From assembly GCA_045604965.1 (NCBI GenBank), contig JAZUPB010000044.1:10595-74594 (forward strand): a stretch of DNA of 64,000 nt, given 5' to 3'. Positions 17,054-26,300 of this stretch are shown one piece after another. The notes beneath the pieces were generated by a model. That model did no database searches. It saw nothing but the letters and a program-made list of their open reading frames with translations, and had not been told where the DNA came from. Position numbers and translations under genes: made by a program. This stretch comes from JAISGQ01 sp045604965. GTDB lineage: Bacteria; Bacillota; Clostridia; Oscillospirales; Acutalibacteraceae. Numbering within the stretch: the stretch's first letter is position 1; each line of letters starts with the position of its first letter.

Positions 17054-17428
17054 ATGGCAGGAAAATTTGAAATCAAAGTAACAGCAAAAGGTAATTATAT
17101 GTTCAACCTTAAGGCAGGCAATGGCCAGGTTATCGCAACAAGCGAATCCTATGCTTCTCTCGATGCTTGCGAAAAGGGAATCGAAAGCGTAAAGAAGAAT
17201 TCTCAGGCTGCAATCGAGGATCAGACTGTAGCTAATTTCGAGAAGATCGCTCATCCCAAGTACGAGGTTTATACCGATAAGGCAGGCGAAGTCCGCTTCA
17301 GACTTAAGGCTTCCAACGGTCAGATAATCGTAACAGGTGAGAGCTACCGTTCCAAGGCAAGCTGCCTCAAGGGCATAGCAAGCATCAAGAACAATGCACC
17401 TGAAGCAAAGGTTGTTCAGATCGACTAA
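17054..17428 (+). CDS. YegP-like protein with two DUF1508 repeats
   Basis: 124 residues built of two copies of the same roughly 50-residue unit. Each has a strand segment ending F-x-L-K-A-x-N-G-Q, then I-x-T-x-E-S-Y-x-S, then a helix with C-x-K-G-I-x-S-I-K. This is the DUF1508/YegP fold; its biochemical role is unknown. GGGAGG lies 9 bases before ATG 17054, which decides the start over ATG 17015. A strong promoter and terminator make it a single-gene unit, and its codon use looks like that of highly expressed neighbours such as ftsZ. Confidence 0.85.
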   Translation: MAGKFEIKVTAKGNYMFNLKAGNGQVIATSESYASLDACEKGIESVKKNSQAAIEDQTVANFEKIAHPKYEVYTDKAGEVRFRLKASNGQIIVTGESYRSKASCLKGIASIKNNAPEAKVVQID

Positions 17429-17443
17429 TTTTGTGCTTTTCAG

Positions 17444-17469
17444 CCGCCTGCATATGCAGGCGGGTTTTT
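17444..17469 (+). terminator. Intrinsic terminator after the DUF1508 gene
   Basis: A perfect stem, CCGCCTGCA with its complement, is followed by GTTTTT. Confidence 0.85.
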
Positions 17470-17540
17470 CTGTCTTTTTCCGGTATGCAAAATCGACTTG
17501 TTGTGATAGAATAAGAGCAAAGAAAGGGCGGTGAGCTGTA

Positions 17541-19043
17541 TTGAAAAATGTTGTAATAATAGGAGCAGGTCCTGCAGGACTCACTGCTGCCCTTGAGCTG
17601 CTGCGCCGTAGTGATCAATACAGAGTTACTGTCCTGGAAGCGGACGATATAACTGGAGGAATATCCAGAACCATTGAAAAAAACGGAAATCGTATGGATA
17701 TAGGCGGTCACCGTTTTTATACAAAGTCGAAAAGAGTCCTTGAATTTTGGGAAAGCCTTTTGCCGATACAGGGACAACCGTCATATGACGAGGTGAAAAC
17801 AGGCTCTGAATATGAAATAAAAGAGGGTGGACCCGATCCTGAGAAAAGTGATGCGGTGATGCTCATCAGACGCAGAGTTTCGAGGATATATCGAAAGAAT
17901 AAATTTTATAATTATCCTGTAGATATGAGCACCGTAAGAGCTATGGGGGGAGAAGCTTTTACGGTAGGACTGTCATATATTGCCTCAAGGATAAGGTCCA
18001 AAGAAGAAAAAACTTTGGAAGATTTTTACATCAACCGTTTCGGCAGAAAGCTTTACTCCACTTTTTTTGAAGGCTACACTCAAAAGGTGTGGGGGGTGCA
18101 TCCATCAGAACTGCCGCCGGATTGGGGAACCCAAAGAATACAGGGCATATCTGTGCGCAGTGTAATAAAAAATATGCTTTCAAGGGGCAAAACATCAGAA
18201 AAGTCACTTATAAAAAGATTTTTATATCCTAAGCTCGGTCCTGGGCAGCTTTGGGAATGTGCGTCAAATGAAATCATACAGCGCGGAGGTAAAATAATAT
18301 TCAACGCCAAGGCTGACAGAATAACTCTAAAAGGTGCAAAAGCAGTCTCGGTCACAGCATCGGGAACAGAATATCCTGCAGACATTGTGATATCATCAAT
18401 GCCGGTTTCGGAGCTTATTGCGTCCATCGATTCAAACATTCCCGACGCTGTCAGAATAGCGGCAAAAGACCTGCAATTTCGCGATTTTATAACTATAGGA
18501 ATCGAAGTATCGAACCTCAGAATAAAAAATAAAACAAAATATGCCACACTCAACGATATCCCTCCTGATTGCTGGATATATATTCAGGATTCAGGTGTGA
18601 AAATGGGACGGCTGCAGATTTTCAATAACTGGTCGCCGTATATGGTGAGAGACCGTGAGAACAAAGTGTTCATCGGAACAGAGTATTTTTGCAGTGAAGG
18701 GGACGAGCTGTGGGAGGAAAGCGATGAAAAGATATCTGCGTTTGCAGTGGCTGAACTTGAGAAGATAGGAATAATAAAAGCAGAAGATGTGTGCGATATC
18801 CATTGTGAAAGAATGAGAAAAGCATATCCGTCCTATACGGGAAGCTATAAAGATATGGATAAAATACGCAGATTTATTGACTCGATGGAAAATATTTACT
18901 GTGTGGGCCGCAACGGACAGCATCGCTACAACAATATGGATCATTCAATGCTCACAGCTATGACAGCAGTGGACGTTATATTGGAAGGCAGAGAGAAAAA
19001 GAACATCTGGACGGTTGAACCCGATGACGAAAACAGTGAATAA
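17541..19043 (+). CDS. FAD-dependent oxidoreductase (amine-oxidase/protoporphyrinogen-oxidase-like)
   Basis: 500 residues. The N-terminal Rossmann fingerprint GAGPAGLTAA (about residues 7-16) and the GGISRTIEKNGNRMDIGGHRF region are typical of FAD-binding amine oxidases. The C-terminal part holds CVGRNGQHRYNNMDHSM, resembling the flavin-site end of UDP-galactopyranose mutase-like and polysaccharide-locus oxidoreductases. The substrate cannot be called; a role in isoprenoid, cofactor or surface-sugar chemistry is possible. The start is TTG 17541, with AAAGGGCGGTG upstream. An extended -10 TGATAGAAT at 17504-17512 probably starts its transcript. Confidence 0.75.
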   Translation: MKNVVIIGAGPAGLTAALELLRRSDQYRVTVLEADDITGGISRTIEKNGNRMDIGGHRFYTKSKRVLEFWESLLPIQGQPSYDEVKTGSEYEIKEGGPDPEKSDAVMLIRRRVSRIYRKNKFYNYPVDMSTVRAMGGEAFTVGLSYIASRIRSKEEKTLEDFYINRFGRKLYSTFFEGYTQKVWGVHPSELPPDWGTQRIQGISVRSVIKNMLSRGKTSEKSLIKRFLYPKLGPGQLWECASNEIIQRGGKIIFNAKADRITLKGAKAVSVTASGTEYPADIVISSMPVSELIASIDSNIPDAVRIAAKDLQFRDFITIGIEVSNLRIKNKTKYATLNDIPPDCWIYIQDSGVKMGRLQIFNNWSPYMVRDRENKVFIGTEYFCSEGDELWEESDEKISAFAVAELEKIGIIKAEDVCDIHCERMRKAYPSYTGSYKDMDKIRRFIDSMENIYCVGRNGQHRYNNMDHSMLTAMTAVDVILEGREKKNIWTVEPDDENSE

Positions 19044-19050
19044 ATTTATC

Positions 19051-19078
19051 TTGACACAATTTACGGTTGTGCTATCAT
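19051..19078 (+). promoter_or_regulatory. Promoter of the DUF2975/XRE pair
   Basis: Perfect TTGACA at 19051-19056 and TATCAT at 19073-19078 are 16 bases apart, with extended -10 TGC, just after the oxidoreductase stop. Confidence 0.7.
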
Positions 19079-19119
19079 AATACTATATGTTGAAAAGGAT
19101 CATTACGGAGGTGCGTTTT

Positions 19120-19587
19120 ATGAAAAACGAGAAAAGAATGGCTGTAGGAAGTATAGTTGCAATAGTAATTCTTATAGTGACTCTTGCAGTGGGTGTTGTG
19201 GTATATGCTACGCTTCCGAAAGTAGTAAACACATATGTAAAGGGAGCAGATGTTGCTGTACGTCAGGAAATTATAGATACAATAATGCCCGTGCTTTATG
19301 CCGCCGGAATCCCCGTACTTGCAATGCTGACACTTTCTCTGCTTATGATGTTCAATATTGCAAAAGGCAAAGCCTTCATTAAACTGAATGTTAATTATCT
19401 TCGCTTTATTAGTTTATCCAGTATACTCCTTGCAATTATATTCTGCTATCCTATATTTACGATGAATTCCATTTATCCTATTATAATATTTGTTATGTTC
19501 GTTATCCTTGCGGTTATAACCCTGGTTGTTGCAGACCTTTTTGCAGCGGCAGTGAGGATCAAAGAAGAAAACGAGCTTACAATTTAA
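19120..19587 (+). CDS. DUF2975 membrane protein
   Basis: 155 residues with four hydrophobic segments (about 10-30, 60-80, 92-112 and 120-145). The layout and the following small XRE regulator match the DUF2975 family, represented by the YoaS/YozG pair of B. subtilis. Function is unknown. GGAGG lies 8 bases before ATG 19120, which decides the start over ATG 19087. The regulator starts 15 bases after its stop. Confidence 0.75.
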   Translation: MKNEKRMAVGSIVAIVILIVTLAVGVVVYATLPKVVNTYVKGADVAVRQEIIDTIMPVLYAAGIPVLAMLTLSLLMMFNIAKGKAFIKLNVNYLRFISLSSILLAIIFCYPIFTMNSIYPIIIFVMFVILAVITLVVADLFAAAVRIKEENELTI

Positions 19588-19602
19588 GGGAGGGTGAAGT
19601 AA

Positions 19603-19836
19603 GTGCCGATAATAGTAAATCTCGACGTTATGATGGCGAAGCGAAAGATCAGTGCATCGGAGCTTGCATCACGAATGGGAATAACTCTTTCAAATCTGTC
19701 CATACTCAAAAATAACAGAGCAAAGGCTATTCGATTTTCTACCCTCAATGCGATATGCAGAGTGCTTGAATGCCAGCCCGGTGATATTCTGGAATATGAA
19801 GCAGGGGAAGATGAAGAAATAATATTCGATGAATAA
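19603..19836 (+). CDS. Small XRE-family transcriptional regulator (YozG-like)
   Basis: 77-residue Cro/CI-type helix-turn-helix protein; the recognition region SELASRMGITLSNLSILKNN is at about residues 19-38, followed by the family's typical LNAICRVLECQPGDIL and an acidic tail. The start is GTG 19603 with GGGAGGGTG upstream. Pairing with a DUF2975 membrane protein suggests it regulates that gene or responds to it; this is inference. Confidence 0.85.
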   Translation: MPIIVNLDVMMAKRKISASELASRMGITLSNLSILKNNRAKAIRFSTLNAICRVLECQPGDILEYEAGEDEEIIFDE

Positions 19837-19850
19837 GAACAAAAACAAAC

Positions 19851-19889
19851 AAAATGCCGTCCTGCAAAATGATGCAGGACGGCATTTTT
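19851..19889 (+). terminator. Intrinsic terminator after the XRE gene
   Basis: AAATGCCGTCCTGC pairs perfectly with GCAGGACGGCATTT, ending in a T run. Confidence 0.9.
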
Positions 19890-20006
19890 GCATCGTTTTC
19901 GACAGCAAACACATATTTTGTTCGCTAATGTACCAATAATGACACATATAAATGCGGGATACAACGAAAAAATCGCCCATTATTGGACAAAAATTTGAAA
20001 AACCTA

Positions 20007-20034
20007 TTGATTTTTGAAAAAAACCTGCTATAAT
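20007..20034 (+). promoter_or_regulatory. Promoter of the gene at 20084
   Basis: TTGATT at 20007-20012 and perfect TATAAT at 20029-20034 are 16 bases apart, with extended -10 TGC. Confidence 0.7.
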
Positions 20035-20083
20035 CATAAATGTAAAGCGAACAAACGCTTGTTTAATCAAAGGAGATGGAGAA

Positions 20084-20425
20084 ATGAATATCGTAATCGG
20101 ATTATTTGTTATTATATCTGCTCTTATTATTAAGAATATTTATAAGGTTAACGGCAGAATTTCAGGAAGAATCTTCAAAATGTGCATTGCTTTAGGCGTA
20201 TTTATGATGTTTTCAGTACAGACGTTCGGTAATGTGTGGCTTGTTGTAATGACAATCGCCGAGGTTGTGCTCTGTGGGCTGCTTCTTGCAGTATACCGCA
20301 GCCAGCTTATAAGAGAATGTGAAGCTGTGAAAAGAAAAAGAGCAGCAAAGCGTGCAGCGATTAGAAGAATAAATCAGCAGCCGCAGCAGAGCGTTAGAAG
20401 AAGAGTACTGACTAACGCTGCATAA
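20084..20425 (+). CDS. Small membrane protein of unknown function
   Basis: 113 residues: hydrophobic segments at about 2-17, 32-48 and 50-70, then a strongly basic C-terminal tail rich in Arg, Lys and Gln. No family recognised. AAGGAGATGG lies close before ATG 20084. It stands alone with its own promoter and terminator. Confidence 0.65.
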   Translation: MNIVIGLFVIISALIIKNIYKVNGRISGRIFKMCIALGVFMMFSVQTFGNVWLVVMTIAEVVLCGLLLAVYRSQLIRECEAVKRKRAAKRAAIRRINQQPQQSVRRRVLTNAA

Positions 20426-20464
20426 TCGATTAGCAACCCCCTTTCAATTTTATATTGCGCCGCA

Positions 20465-20505
20465 AAACAAAAGAGGTCGGGCATAAGCCTGACCTCTTTT
20501 GTTTT
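20465..20505. terminator. Bidirectional terminator
   Basis: AAACAAAAGAGGTC pairs with GACCTCTTTTGTTT between two convergent genes, so it can stop transcripts in both directions. Confidence 0.85.
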
Positions 20506-20522
20506 ATATAATTGTAGTAAAA

Positions 20523-21578
20523 TCATTCGGAATCGGTGTCATCATTGAGGGAATCCTTCACACCGGTTTTTGCACGGAAATTATTCTTTGAGACAGCAGG
20601 CTCAGAAATCTTTCTGGGCATATTGAATCCAATGATGTTGAACTTACTTCCGGAAGCCTTTGAGAAAAGGCTGAAGCGGATGATAAAGAATACAAGGAAA
20701 GCGATGACGATAAAGAGGAAACCGACTATGCAGAGAGCAACGATAGCAATGGTCTGAGTAGAAACTTCGCGGCTTGCGGCACCCTTAACGGCAAAGCCGT
20801 TGATGATTTCGTCTGCAACAGCAGCATCAGTAGCAGTACCGCCGTGCTGGATGTAAATATATCCGGTATAGATAGTGCCATTGATGACAGTAGTAATATC
20901 AGCTTCGGTGGTGCAGAAGCCGTTTTCAGACATTTGATCAAGATCGGTTCTTGCAACAAGATAAACCTGACCGTTCTTTTTTACGGTATAGGTGTTGTTC
21001 TCATCAGAACCCTCATCTATCTTGACCTGAACGAGAGCATTCTGCTCCTCAACGCTGAGCTTGTTGTAGTTGCCGATATATTTGCCGTAGCTGGTGTCCT
21101 CAAGAGCGGTGATCTGATAATATACAACGGCATTTGTGAGCTCGTCGGCAAATTCAGCGATCTCAACGATGTTGTAGTTGTTCATAAGATCCTTCTTGCT
21201 TGCGCCTGCATAAGAGAAAAGCTTGGAATCATCATCTGCAAGAGAATATACAGAACCTCCTTCAGGAAGCTTGTAGCTGATATTGTGAACAGATGTGGTG
21301 TGGGTGCTGAGCTTGAGCGATGAAATCAGATCGGTGTAGGAATACACAGCATCGGATTTTGAGACTTCTTCACTGGGGATGAGGTCTTCTTCGGTGATTC
21401 CAAGCTCGCCCAGTACTTCATTGAAACTCATCTGATAGAGGTCAGCAAGCATCTGGATATCCTCGGCGGTGTATTGCTGTGATTCTTCTTCGGTAGCAGA
21501 AACGGAGAATCCACCGAAAACAGAAAAGATAAGTGTAAGTGCCAGTAATAAGGCAAAAAGTTTGCTGCGGAATTTCAT
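20523..21578 (-). CDS. Secreted, membrane-anchored protein of unknown function
   Basis: 351 residues. An N-terminal signal peptide (basic start, hydrophobic core about 8-22, likely cut near VSA-TEE) leads into an extracellular region of about 240 residues, acidic and rich in Tyr, Ser and Asp. One membrane helix at about 275-303 precedes a basic cytoplasmic tail. No domain recognised. GGAGGAG lies 7 bases before ATG 21578. A second protein of the same build but different sequence is at 30200-30985. Confidence 0.65.
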   Translation of the reverse strand: MKFRSKLFALLLALTLIFSVFGGFSVSATEEESQQYTAEDIQMLADLYQMSFNEVLGELGITEEDLIPSEEVSKSDAVYSYTDLISSLKLSTHTTSVHNISYKLPEGGSVYSLADDDSKLFSYAGASKKDLMNNYNIVEIAEFADELTNAVVYYQITALEDTSYGKYIGNYNKLSVEEQNALVQVKIDEGSDENNTYTVKKNGQVYLVARTDLDQMSENGFCTTEADITTVINGTIYTGYIYIQHGGTATDAAVADEIINGFAVKGAASREVSTQTIAIVALCIVGFLFIVIAFLVFFIIRFSLFSKASGSKFNIIGFNMPRKISEPAVSKNNFRAKTGVKDSLNDDTDSE

Positions 21579-21611
21579 AATAACTCCTCCTGTGTCAATC
21601 GTAATAAGGAT

Positions 21612-21640
21612 ATTATATTTGATTAACAGAAGAAAGGCAA
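21612..21640 (-). promoter_or_regulatory. Promoter of the anchored-protein gene
   Basis: On the minus strand TTGCCT (21635-21640) and TATAAT (21612-21617) are 17 bases apart. Confidence 0.65.
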
Positions 21641-21680
21641 GTAATAGCAGCAGAAATTTTAGTGAACAGAAACCTTCACA

Positions 21681-22421
21681 TCAAAAACACAAAGCCAGAA
21701 GACCAAGCAAAAGAAGATGCACAGGATAAAATGCGTAAAAAAACCATTTCAGGCCTTTGTATCCACTCTGTCCGGAATAGAGTGCGATTGGAATTGCGGC
21801 AAGCAGACAGAACATCTGAGTCATTCCGAAATACAGATACCATACAGTCCCGTTTGCCTCAAACAATTTCAAAGCACCGTCATAAACATTTGCAGTCACA
21901 GCATATTTCAAAACAGTTGACAGAGCGAACATAAACAGCGCTGCAGTTCTGTTCTGCCTGAAAAGATAAAAAATAAAAACAAGCAAAACGCCGTATTTTC
22001 CGTAATCACTGTGCAGAGTGTCTGCAGTGCGGCAGAGCAGTGCGACGGGGACGAGAGCAAGAACAAAGGAAGCAAGGCGCGGAATACTGTCCCATTTCAA
22101 AATCATATCGAACAGTATAATTCCAAGAAGTCCGAGGAAAAGAGTTATAAAAACATTGCATCCTCCAAAATAAAATATCCTGCCGTTAAATGCAAAATTA
22201 AACGGTATTTCACTTATTAGAGCAAATGCGCCCAGACGCATAAGGTATCCGGGCGCACTTTTTGTGTGAGTATAGCCCTCTGCGATCAAAAAGCAGTATA
22301 TAGGAAATGCAAGTCGGCCGATAATACGCAGCAGGATTGCCTGGGGAAAGAAAACTGCGCCGATATGGTCAATAAGCATAGAGATAACGGCAATTATTTT
22401 GAGCGCAAAGGTGGAGAGCAT
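21681..22421 (-). CDS. TraX-family membrane protein
   Basis: 246 residues with about seven hydrophobic segments. The N-terminal LKIIAVISMLIDHIGAVF and the GRLAFPIYCFLIAEG stretch are the recognised signature of TraX proteins, named after the F-plasmid pilin acetylase; in Firmicutes the substrate is unknown and there is no conjugation context here. GGAGG lies 5 bases before ATG 22421. It follows thiT by 15 bases and is probably read through from the TPP-controlled transcript. Confidence 0.8.
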   Translation of the reverse strand: MLSTFALKIIAVISMLIDHIGAVFFPQAILLRIIGRLAFPIYCFLIAEGYTHTKSAPGYLMRLGAFALISEIPFNFAFNGRIFYFGGCNVFITLFLGLLGIILFDMILKWDSIPRLASFVLALVPVALLCRTADTLHSDYGKYGVLLVFIFYLFRQNRTAALFMFALSTVLKYAVTANVYDGALKLFEANGTVWYLYFGMTQMFCLLAAIPIALYSGQSGYKGLKWFFYAFYPVHLLLLGLLALCF

Positions 22422-22436
22422 TGTAATTCCTCCGTT

Positions 22437-23051
22437 TTAGTTTGCAGCAAGCTTGTTAAATTTAACAAATCTGCAGAGAAGAGCGGCGACAACAACAGTA
22501 ATTATTGTTTCGGGTATCATATATGTTGCATTATAGCAGACAGAATAAGTCCAGCAGAGAGCGGTGGGATTTTCGGTGAAAACAGTACCGTGGAGGAAAG
22601 CGGGGATATAGTCAAGACTTGCCCATTCACCCCAGACAGTGGCACCGGAAATTACGTGGCATATATATCTTGCAAAGCAGCCGATAAATGCACCGACAGC
22701 AGCGGCAATACCTTTGTTGTTCATTTTGCGAGTGATGCCGGAAAGGGACATAGAAGAAAATGCAACGACATAATCGAAGAGAATGATTATGGCAAAAGCA
22801 ACAAAGGTTACAGCATAGGCAAGATTATTTGCGCCGAGAATAAGCTGGATAAGAGAATAGACGAAGCAGGCAGCGGAGCCGTATGCCATACCGTAGAGCT
22901 GACATACAACAACCAGAGGAACCATACTGCCGAGAGTCACAGAGCCGCCGAAGGGCAGTGTGATGGGGCTGAGACTCAGAACGGTGCCGAGAGCAACCAT
23001 CATAGCGGAGAAAACGAGTCTCATAGTTGTGGTGCGAGTGTTTTTCTTCAT
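22437..23051 (-). CDS. thiT: Thiamine-specific ECF transporter S component
   Basis: Substrate-binding membrane subunit that captures thiamine and hands it to the shared ECF energising module, which is not encoded in this window. 204 residues and six hydrophobic segments. The family stretch LPFGGSVTLGSMVPL and the later FARYICHVISGATVWGEW region are characteristic of ThiT. The assignment is reinforced by the TPP riboswitch and terminator directly upstream. GAAAGG lies about 10 bases before ATG 23051. Confidence 0.9.
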   Translation of the reverse strand: MKKNTRTTTMRLVFSAMMVALGTVLSLSPITLPFGGSVTLGSMVPLVVVCQLYGMAYGSAACFVYSLIQLILGANNLAYAVTFVAFAIIILFDYVVAFSSMSLSGITRKMNNKGIAAAVGAFIGCFARYICHVISGATVWGEWASLDYIPAFLHGTVFTENPTALCWTYSVCYNATYMIPETIITVVVAALLCRFVKFNKLAAN

Positions 23052-23096
23052 AAAACAACAACCTTTCTTTCCATGTTAGGGAATTTAAAAATTAAA

Positions 23097-23132
23097 AGAA
23101 GCGCCGCGTTTAACCTGAACACGGCGCTTTTA
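23097..23132 (-). terminator. Riboswitch-controlled terminator before thiT
   Basis: On the minus strand AAGCGCCGTGTT pairs with AACGCGGCGCTT (one G-T pair), followed by a T-rich tract, between the TPP aptamer and thiT. It is the likely expression platform: ligand binding should favour termination. Confidence 0.8.
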
Positions 23133-23151
23133 AGAAAGGCGTTGTGCTGTA

Positions 23152-23258
23152 GTTACCTACGCCGGCATTATCCGGATCAGGCGCTGTGACCGCGAAGTCA
23201 CAAGGGTCCGCAGCGGCAATACACTGCATCTCAGCCGATTTGCATCAGCACCCCATAG
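23152..23258 (-). ncRNA. TPP riboswitch (THI element)
   Basis: On the minus strand the conserved aptamer parts appear in order: GGGGTGC at the 5' side, GGCTGAGAT, then CTGATCCGGATAATGCC and GGCGTAGG at the 3' side, with a variable hairpin between. The order and spacing are those of the thiamine-pyrophosphate riboswitch. It precedes thiT, so thiamine uptake should be switched off when TPP is plentiful. Confidence 0.95.
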
Positions 23259-23277
23259 CGTTTCTTTTGTCAAGGTG

Positions 23278-23306
23278 ATAATACTATACACAGAGCAAGT
23301 TGTCAA
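23278..23306 (-). promoter_or_regulatory. Promoter of the TPP riboswitch-thiT transcript
   Basis: On the minus strand perfect TTGACA (23301-23306) and TATTAT (23278-23283) are 17 bases apart, about 20 bases before the aptamer. Confidence 0.75.
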
Positions 23307-23312
23307 CAAAAA

Positions 23313-23347
23313 TTTCGACCGCACATTTTTGTGCGGTCGAAAAAATA
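23313..23347 (-). terminator. Terminator after the GGDEF gene
   Basis: TTTCGACCGCAC pairs with GTGCGGTCGAAA around a short loop, with T-rich flank on the minus strand, directly after the stop of the gene at 23348. Confidence 0.85.
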
Positions 23348-26300
23348 TCAATTTTTACTGCAGACGACCATAATAATGTCGCCGCTATCAGGAGATAAGG
23401 TCGTGAAATGAGCGCTCTTCTTACCGTTTGAAAACGGTAAAACACAACGGGAAGTATTTTTCAGAATATCAGAAATATTATGCAGTGACGAACCGCAATT
23501 GGAAGAGAGCTGTTCGTCAAAAAATCCGAAAGGAGTAAAGCCGAAAGCCGAGCCGTAATAAAGCTCATATCTTCCTGTGCTTCTGGAAATCACACAGGCA
23601 AAATCAACATTTGCATTGCCGGACGACTCCAATTCCCTTTGGAATTTCATAGCATCCTGATGAATGGGTGTATTGTGAGCGTGTTTTATAAGTGAGAGCT
23701 CACAGACATCGCCGTCTGCATTTCTATAGAACAGGTTAATAAAAGCAATCCAACGCTCATTGCCCTTGTCATCATCGCTAAGACGGCAGTACAGGAAGAA
23801 ATGGTCATTGCCTTTTTCATATTCGGCAAGCATTGCATCCCTTGTGATACGTGGGAGAATCTGCTCGATATGATCAGGGTGCACAGATTGCATTGATTTA
23901 TCGATAAATTGAGTAAAGGAGCCTTCCTGAGGAAGTTTGCTGCTAAATCCGTTGGGGTCGGCAATGGTAAGCATAGTGTTTTTTGAAAGGTTTGAAAGAA
24001 CGATCTGTGGATAGAAGTTCGACAGAGAATTCATTATGCTTTTGAATTCCGAATTTTCAAACATAGAGTTATTTTTAAGAGAATTGGTGCTGTATTTGTA
24101 GCGGAATACCTCATCGACCATTTCATCGGAGAAGTATGCAAAATCATTTTTGCCATTTCGTTTGATATGATAAAGTGCGGTATCAGCGCGCTTGTAAAGA
24201 GCAGCGAAATCGTGGGCGTCGCTGTCTGCAATGGCTATACCAAAGCTGCAGTGAAGAGAATTATCATTGTTTTCTCCGATCATAATATTGGCAAGTCTGC
24301 GGAGCAGACCTGAAATAAGATCGTCAAGCTTATTTATAGAGGGGTAATTCGGCAGAAAAACAAGGAACTCATCGCCGCCAAGTCTTCCTTCCATACCGAT
24401 TCGCTTGAATGTGGAAATAAGCTCATCGGAAACAGCACATATTGCCCGGTCTCCCTGAGCGTGTCCGAGAGTATCGTTTATGTGCTTGAGATCATCAAGA
24501 TCGATCAGTATGAAAACACTGTTGCTGTAGTCTTTTGCAAGACTTTCAGAAATTTTATGTTCGATTGTAGTTCTGTTATAGAGGCCGGTAAGTCCGTCGT
24601 TTTCGGCCTGATATATAATGTTGAGCTGTTTAAGCTTCTGCTCAGTTACGTCCTTGAGTGCCATATGCATCTTGATGTGCTTTGTGTAAGGATCGGAAAC
24701 AAGCTGAACAGAGCAATGAATCCATATCTTATGACCGTCCTCAAGAGTTATAGGCCAGTCATCGGAAATGCGGCGCTGTGCATTTTCATAGTAATCAAGG
24801 AGCTTTTCAAGAGCAAGATAAGCTCTGACTCTTCGCTGCTCCTTTCTCTTTGATATGTCAGAAGTCAGCTTATCTACGATGCTTGTATACGGCATATCGA
24901 TAAACGATTCGGTAAACGGCGCAATAACACCGATTTGTTTTTCCACAGTATTTGAGGAGAGATCTATTTCAAAAAATACAGACTCATTGGAAAGTGCAGT
25001 ATCGATGGTCTGTCTGTAGCGTTCGTGAGATATCTCACGGTCGTGCTGAGCGGTAATATCAAGAAGAGAAACAACAGCACCAACTGGTCCACCGTCCTCG
25101 GAGGGCAGAGAGGTAAAGCGTACATCAAACCAGCGTTCGATGCCGTCAAGACAGGTCATCTGGAGTTTTAACGAACCGTTGTTTTCGCCGCTGCGAATGA
25201 GATTGAGAAAATCTCCCATAGGTACAACAAATTCGGGATGCACCATAGAAAGATTAAACAGGGTGTTTACAGGATCTACGCAGAGATCAGAGAGACCTCC
25301 GCGCACAGCATCATCGGGGTTAATGGAGCGGAGCTCATTTTTGGCTATGTCGTAATAATAAACTATACGTCCGGAGTGCTCGCCGACGATATTCATTATT
25401 CGTTCCTTTGAACGCAGCTGTTCGAGCATTTCATATCTGTCAGTGATATCGGTAAATACGCTGATAAACCCGACGCTTCCGTCCTCATCGACAAAACGGG
25501 AGGCAACCTCCTGTACACGGGCCTGCGTGCCGTCCTTTTTATACATACGGTATTCGAGGGTCAAACGGTCGATGCCGTCATCGCTCGCCTTGCGCAGAAC
25601 AGTGTTTGCATTTTTCAAGTCTTCTTCGTTGATAAGACTTCGAAGTCCCTTCTGATGCATTTCTTCTATTTCCTCTGGGCTGTACCCGAAAATCTTGAAA
25701 AGATTACCGTTTATGTACGGCATTGGTCTCCAGTCAAGATAATACATAGCAATGGCAGCCGGAACAGCATCATATGTAAACTGCTCGTAATAGCGTTTTT
25801 TCTCAAGTTCCTCGGTGGTTTCATCGATTGTGCGAAGCAGGCGTTCTTCAAGGTCCTTCTGTTCATCGACACTTCTTGAAAGAACAATAGCCAGAACATC
25901 ATCGTCATATGGATTCTCAATATTTAGAACGATGGTCTCGAACCAGTGCCAGCACTTATCGTTGCCAAGACTGCGGTAAGTGATTCGCACGGAACCCTCG
26001 CCGCTTTTCATAGCACGGCAGAGCTTTTTGGGAGAAAGTGTATCAATAAGAGTGATCCTGTGAGCAGGGGAGGCAATAGCAGCCGATTTGCTCACCAGCT
26101 GTGAGAAAACGGTTGTTTTATTATCAATATCCTTGGAATAATCCATATACTGGATAATATTGCAGGTGTCTTTTGAAAGGTTGCAGGTAACAGCAAGAGG
26201 GAATATGGATTTTAGAACACCGAAGAGAGCGCCGCTTTCGAACAGACCGCGCTTATTATCCTCAACATCACAGTGATCAAGCTGAGATTTATCAAAACTG

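Noticed and set aside
22266..23189. Long plus-strand open frame of 307 codons opposite thiT and traX
   Set aside because: It lies antisense to two well-supported genes and the riboswitch, has Cys/His/Asn-rich nonsense composition and no ribosome binding site.
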